The translations under genes were made by a program, and so were the position numbers. A stretch of 64,000 bases of DNA from Channallabes apus. Its lineage: Eukaryota > Chordata > Actinopteri > Siluriformes > Clariidae. Under the pieces are notes generated by a model, which did no database searches, was not told the DNA's origin, and worked only from the letters and a program-made list of their open reading frames with translations. Below are positions 51,610 through 64,000 of this stretch, piece by piece (positions within the stretch are counted from its first letter, which is position 1; each line of letters starts with the position of its first letter). The stretch covers positions 8,492,065-8,556,064 of the forward strand of contig CM060113.1 in NCBI GenBank assembly GCA_030522415.1. The letters are read 5' to 3'.

Positions 51610-64000
<12,391 letters not shown>

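Overview
The window is vertebrate genomic DNA, almost certainly from a teleost and probably an otophysan such as a catfish. Genes are split into short exons with GT-AG introns. The intergenic and intronic DNA is packed with Tc1/mariner remnants, tRNA-derived SINEs of the Mermaid-like type, hAT-like MITEs and long CA/TA/GA microsatellites. The catfish assignment is an inference from repeat types only.

Three protein genes, all on the + strand, can be reconstructed exon by exon with consistent splice phases. (1) A CtBP co-repressor, ctbp1-type, coding 3571-9837 in nine exons (432 aa), with a CCAAT/octamer/CRE-half-site promoter just upstream and a T-rich 3' UTR that may run to about 13.75 kb. 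(2) spon2 (spondin-2/mindin), coding 28273-42799 in five exons (334 aa), with a possible 5' UTR exon near 21.6 kb and a poly(A) signal at 43427. (3) kdm3b (JMJD1B histone H3K9 demethylase), from 51610 to beyond the right edge. Twenty-one exons are visible; the window ends inside the JmjC domain just after the first two iron ligands (H-x-D).

Layout: 1-3240 no recognised gene; 3.2-13.8 kb ctbp1; 13.8-21.5 kb intergenic with a degenerate Tc1, SINEs and a CTCF/YY1-like motif pair; 21.6-43.4 kb spon2, whose introns hold at least six transposon remnants including two nested insertions; 43.5-51.2 kb intergenic with a 35-bp minisatellite, mariner and Tc1 copies (one with intact ~200-bp terminal repeats); 51.2-64 kb kdm3b, with a G-rich 23-bp minisatellite inside a MITE in intron 19 and a diverged tandem duplication in intron 1.

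The genes are not an operon. CTBP1 and SPON2 are also neighbours in human 4p16.3, so the left part is conserved synteny; kdm3b (human 5q31) next to them is a fish-lineage arrangement. CtBP and KDM3B both act on chromatin; spondin-2 is secreted. I found no evidence of a new multi-gene system. The items most worth checking are a stop-free in-frame intron in kdm3b, the G-rich minisatellite, the C-terminal losses in this CtBP, and the overlapping CTCF/YY1-like site.
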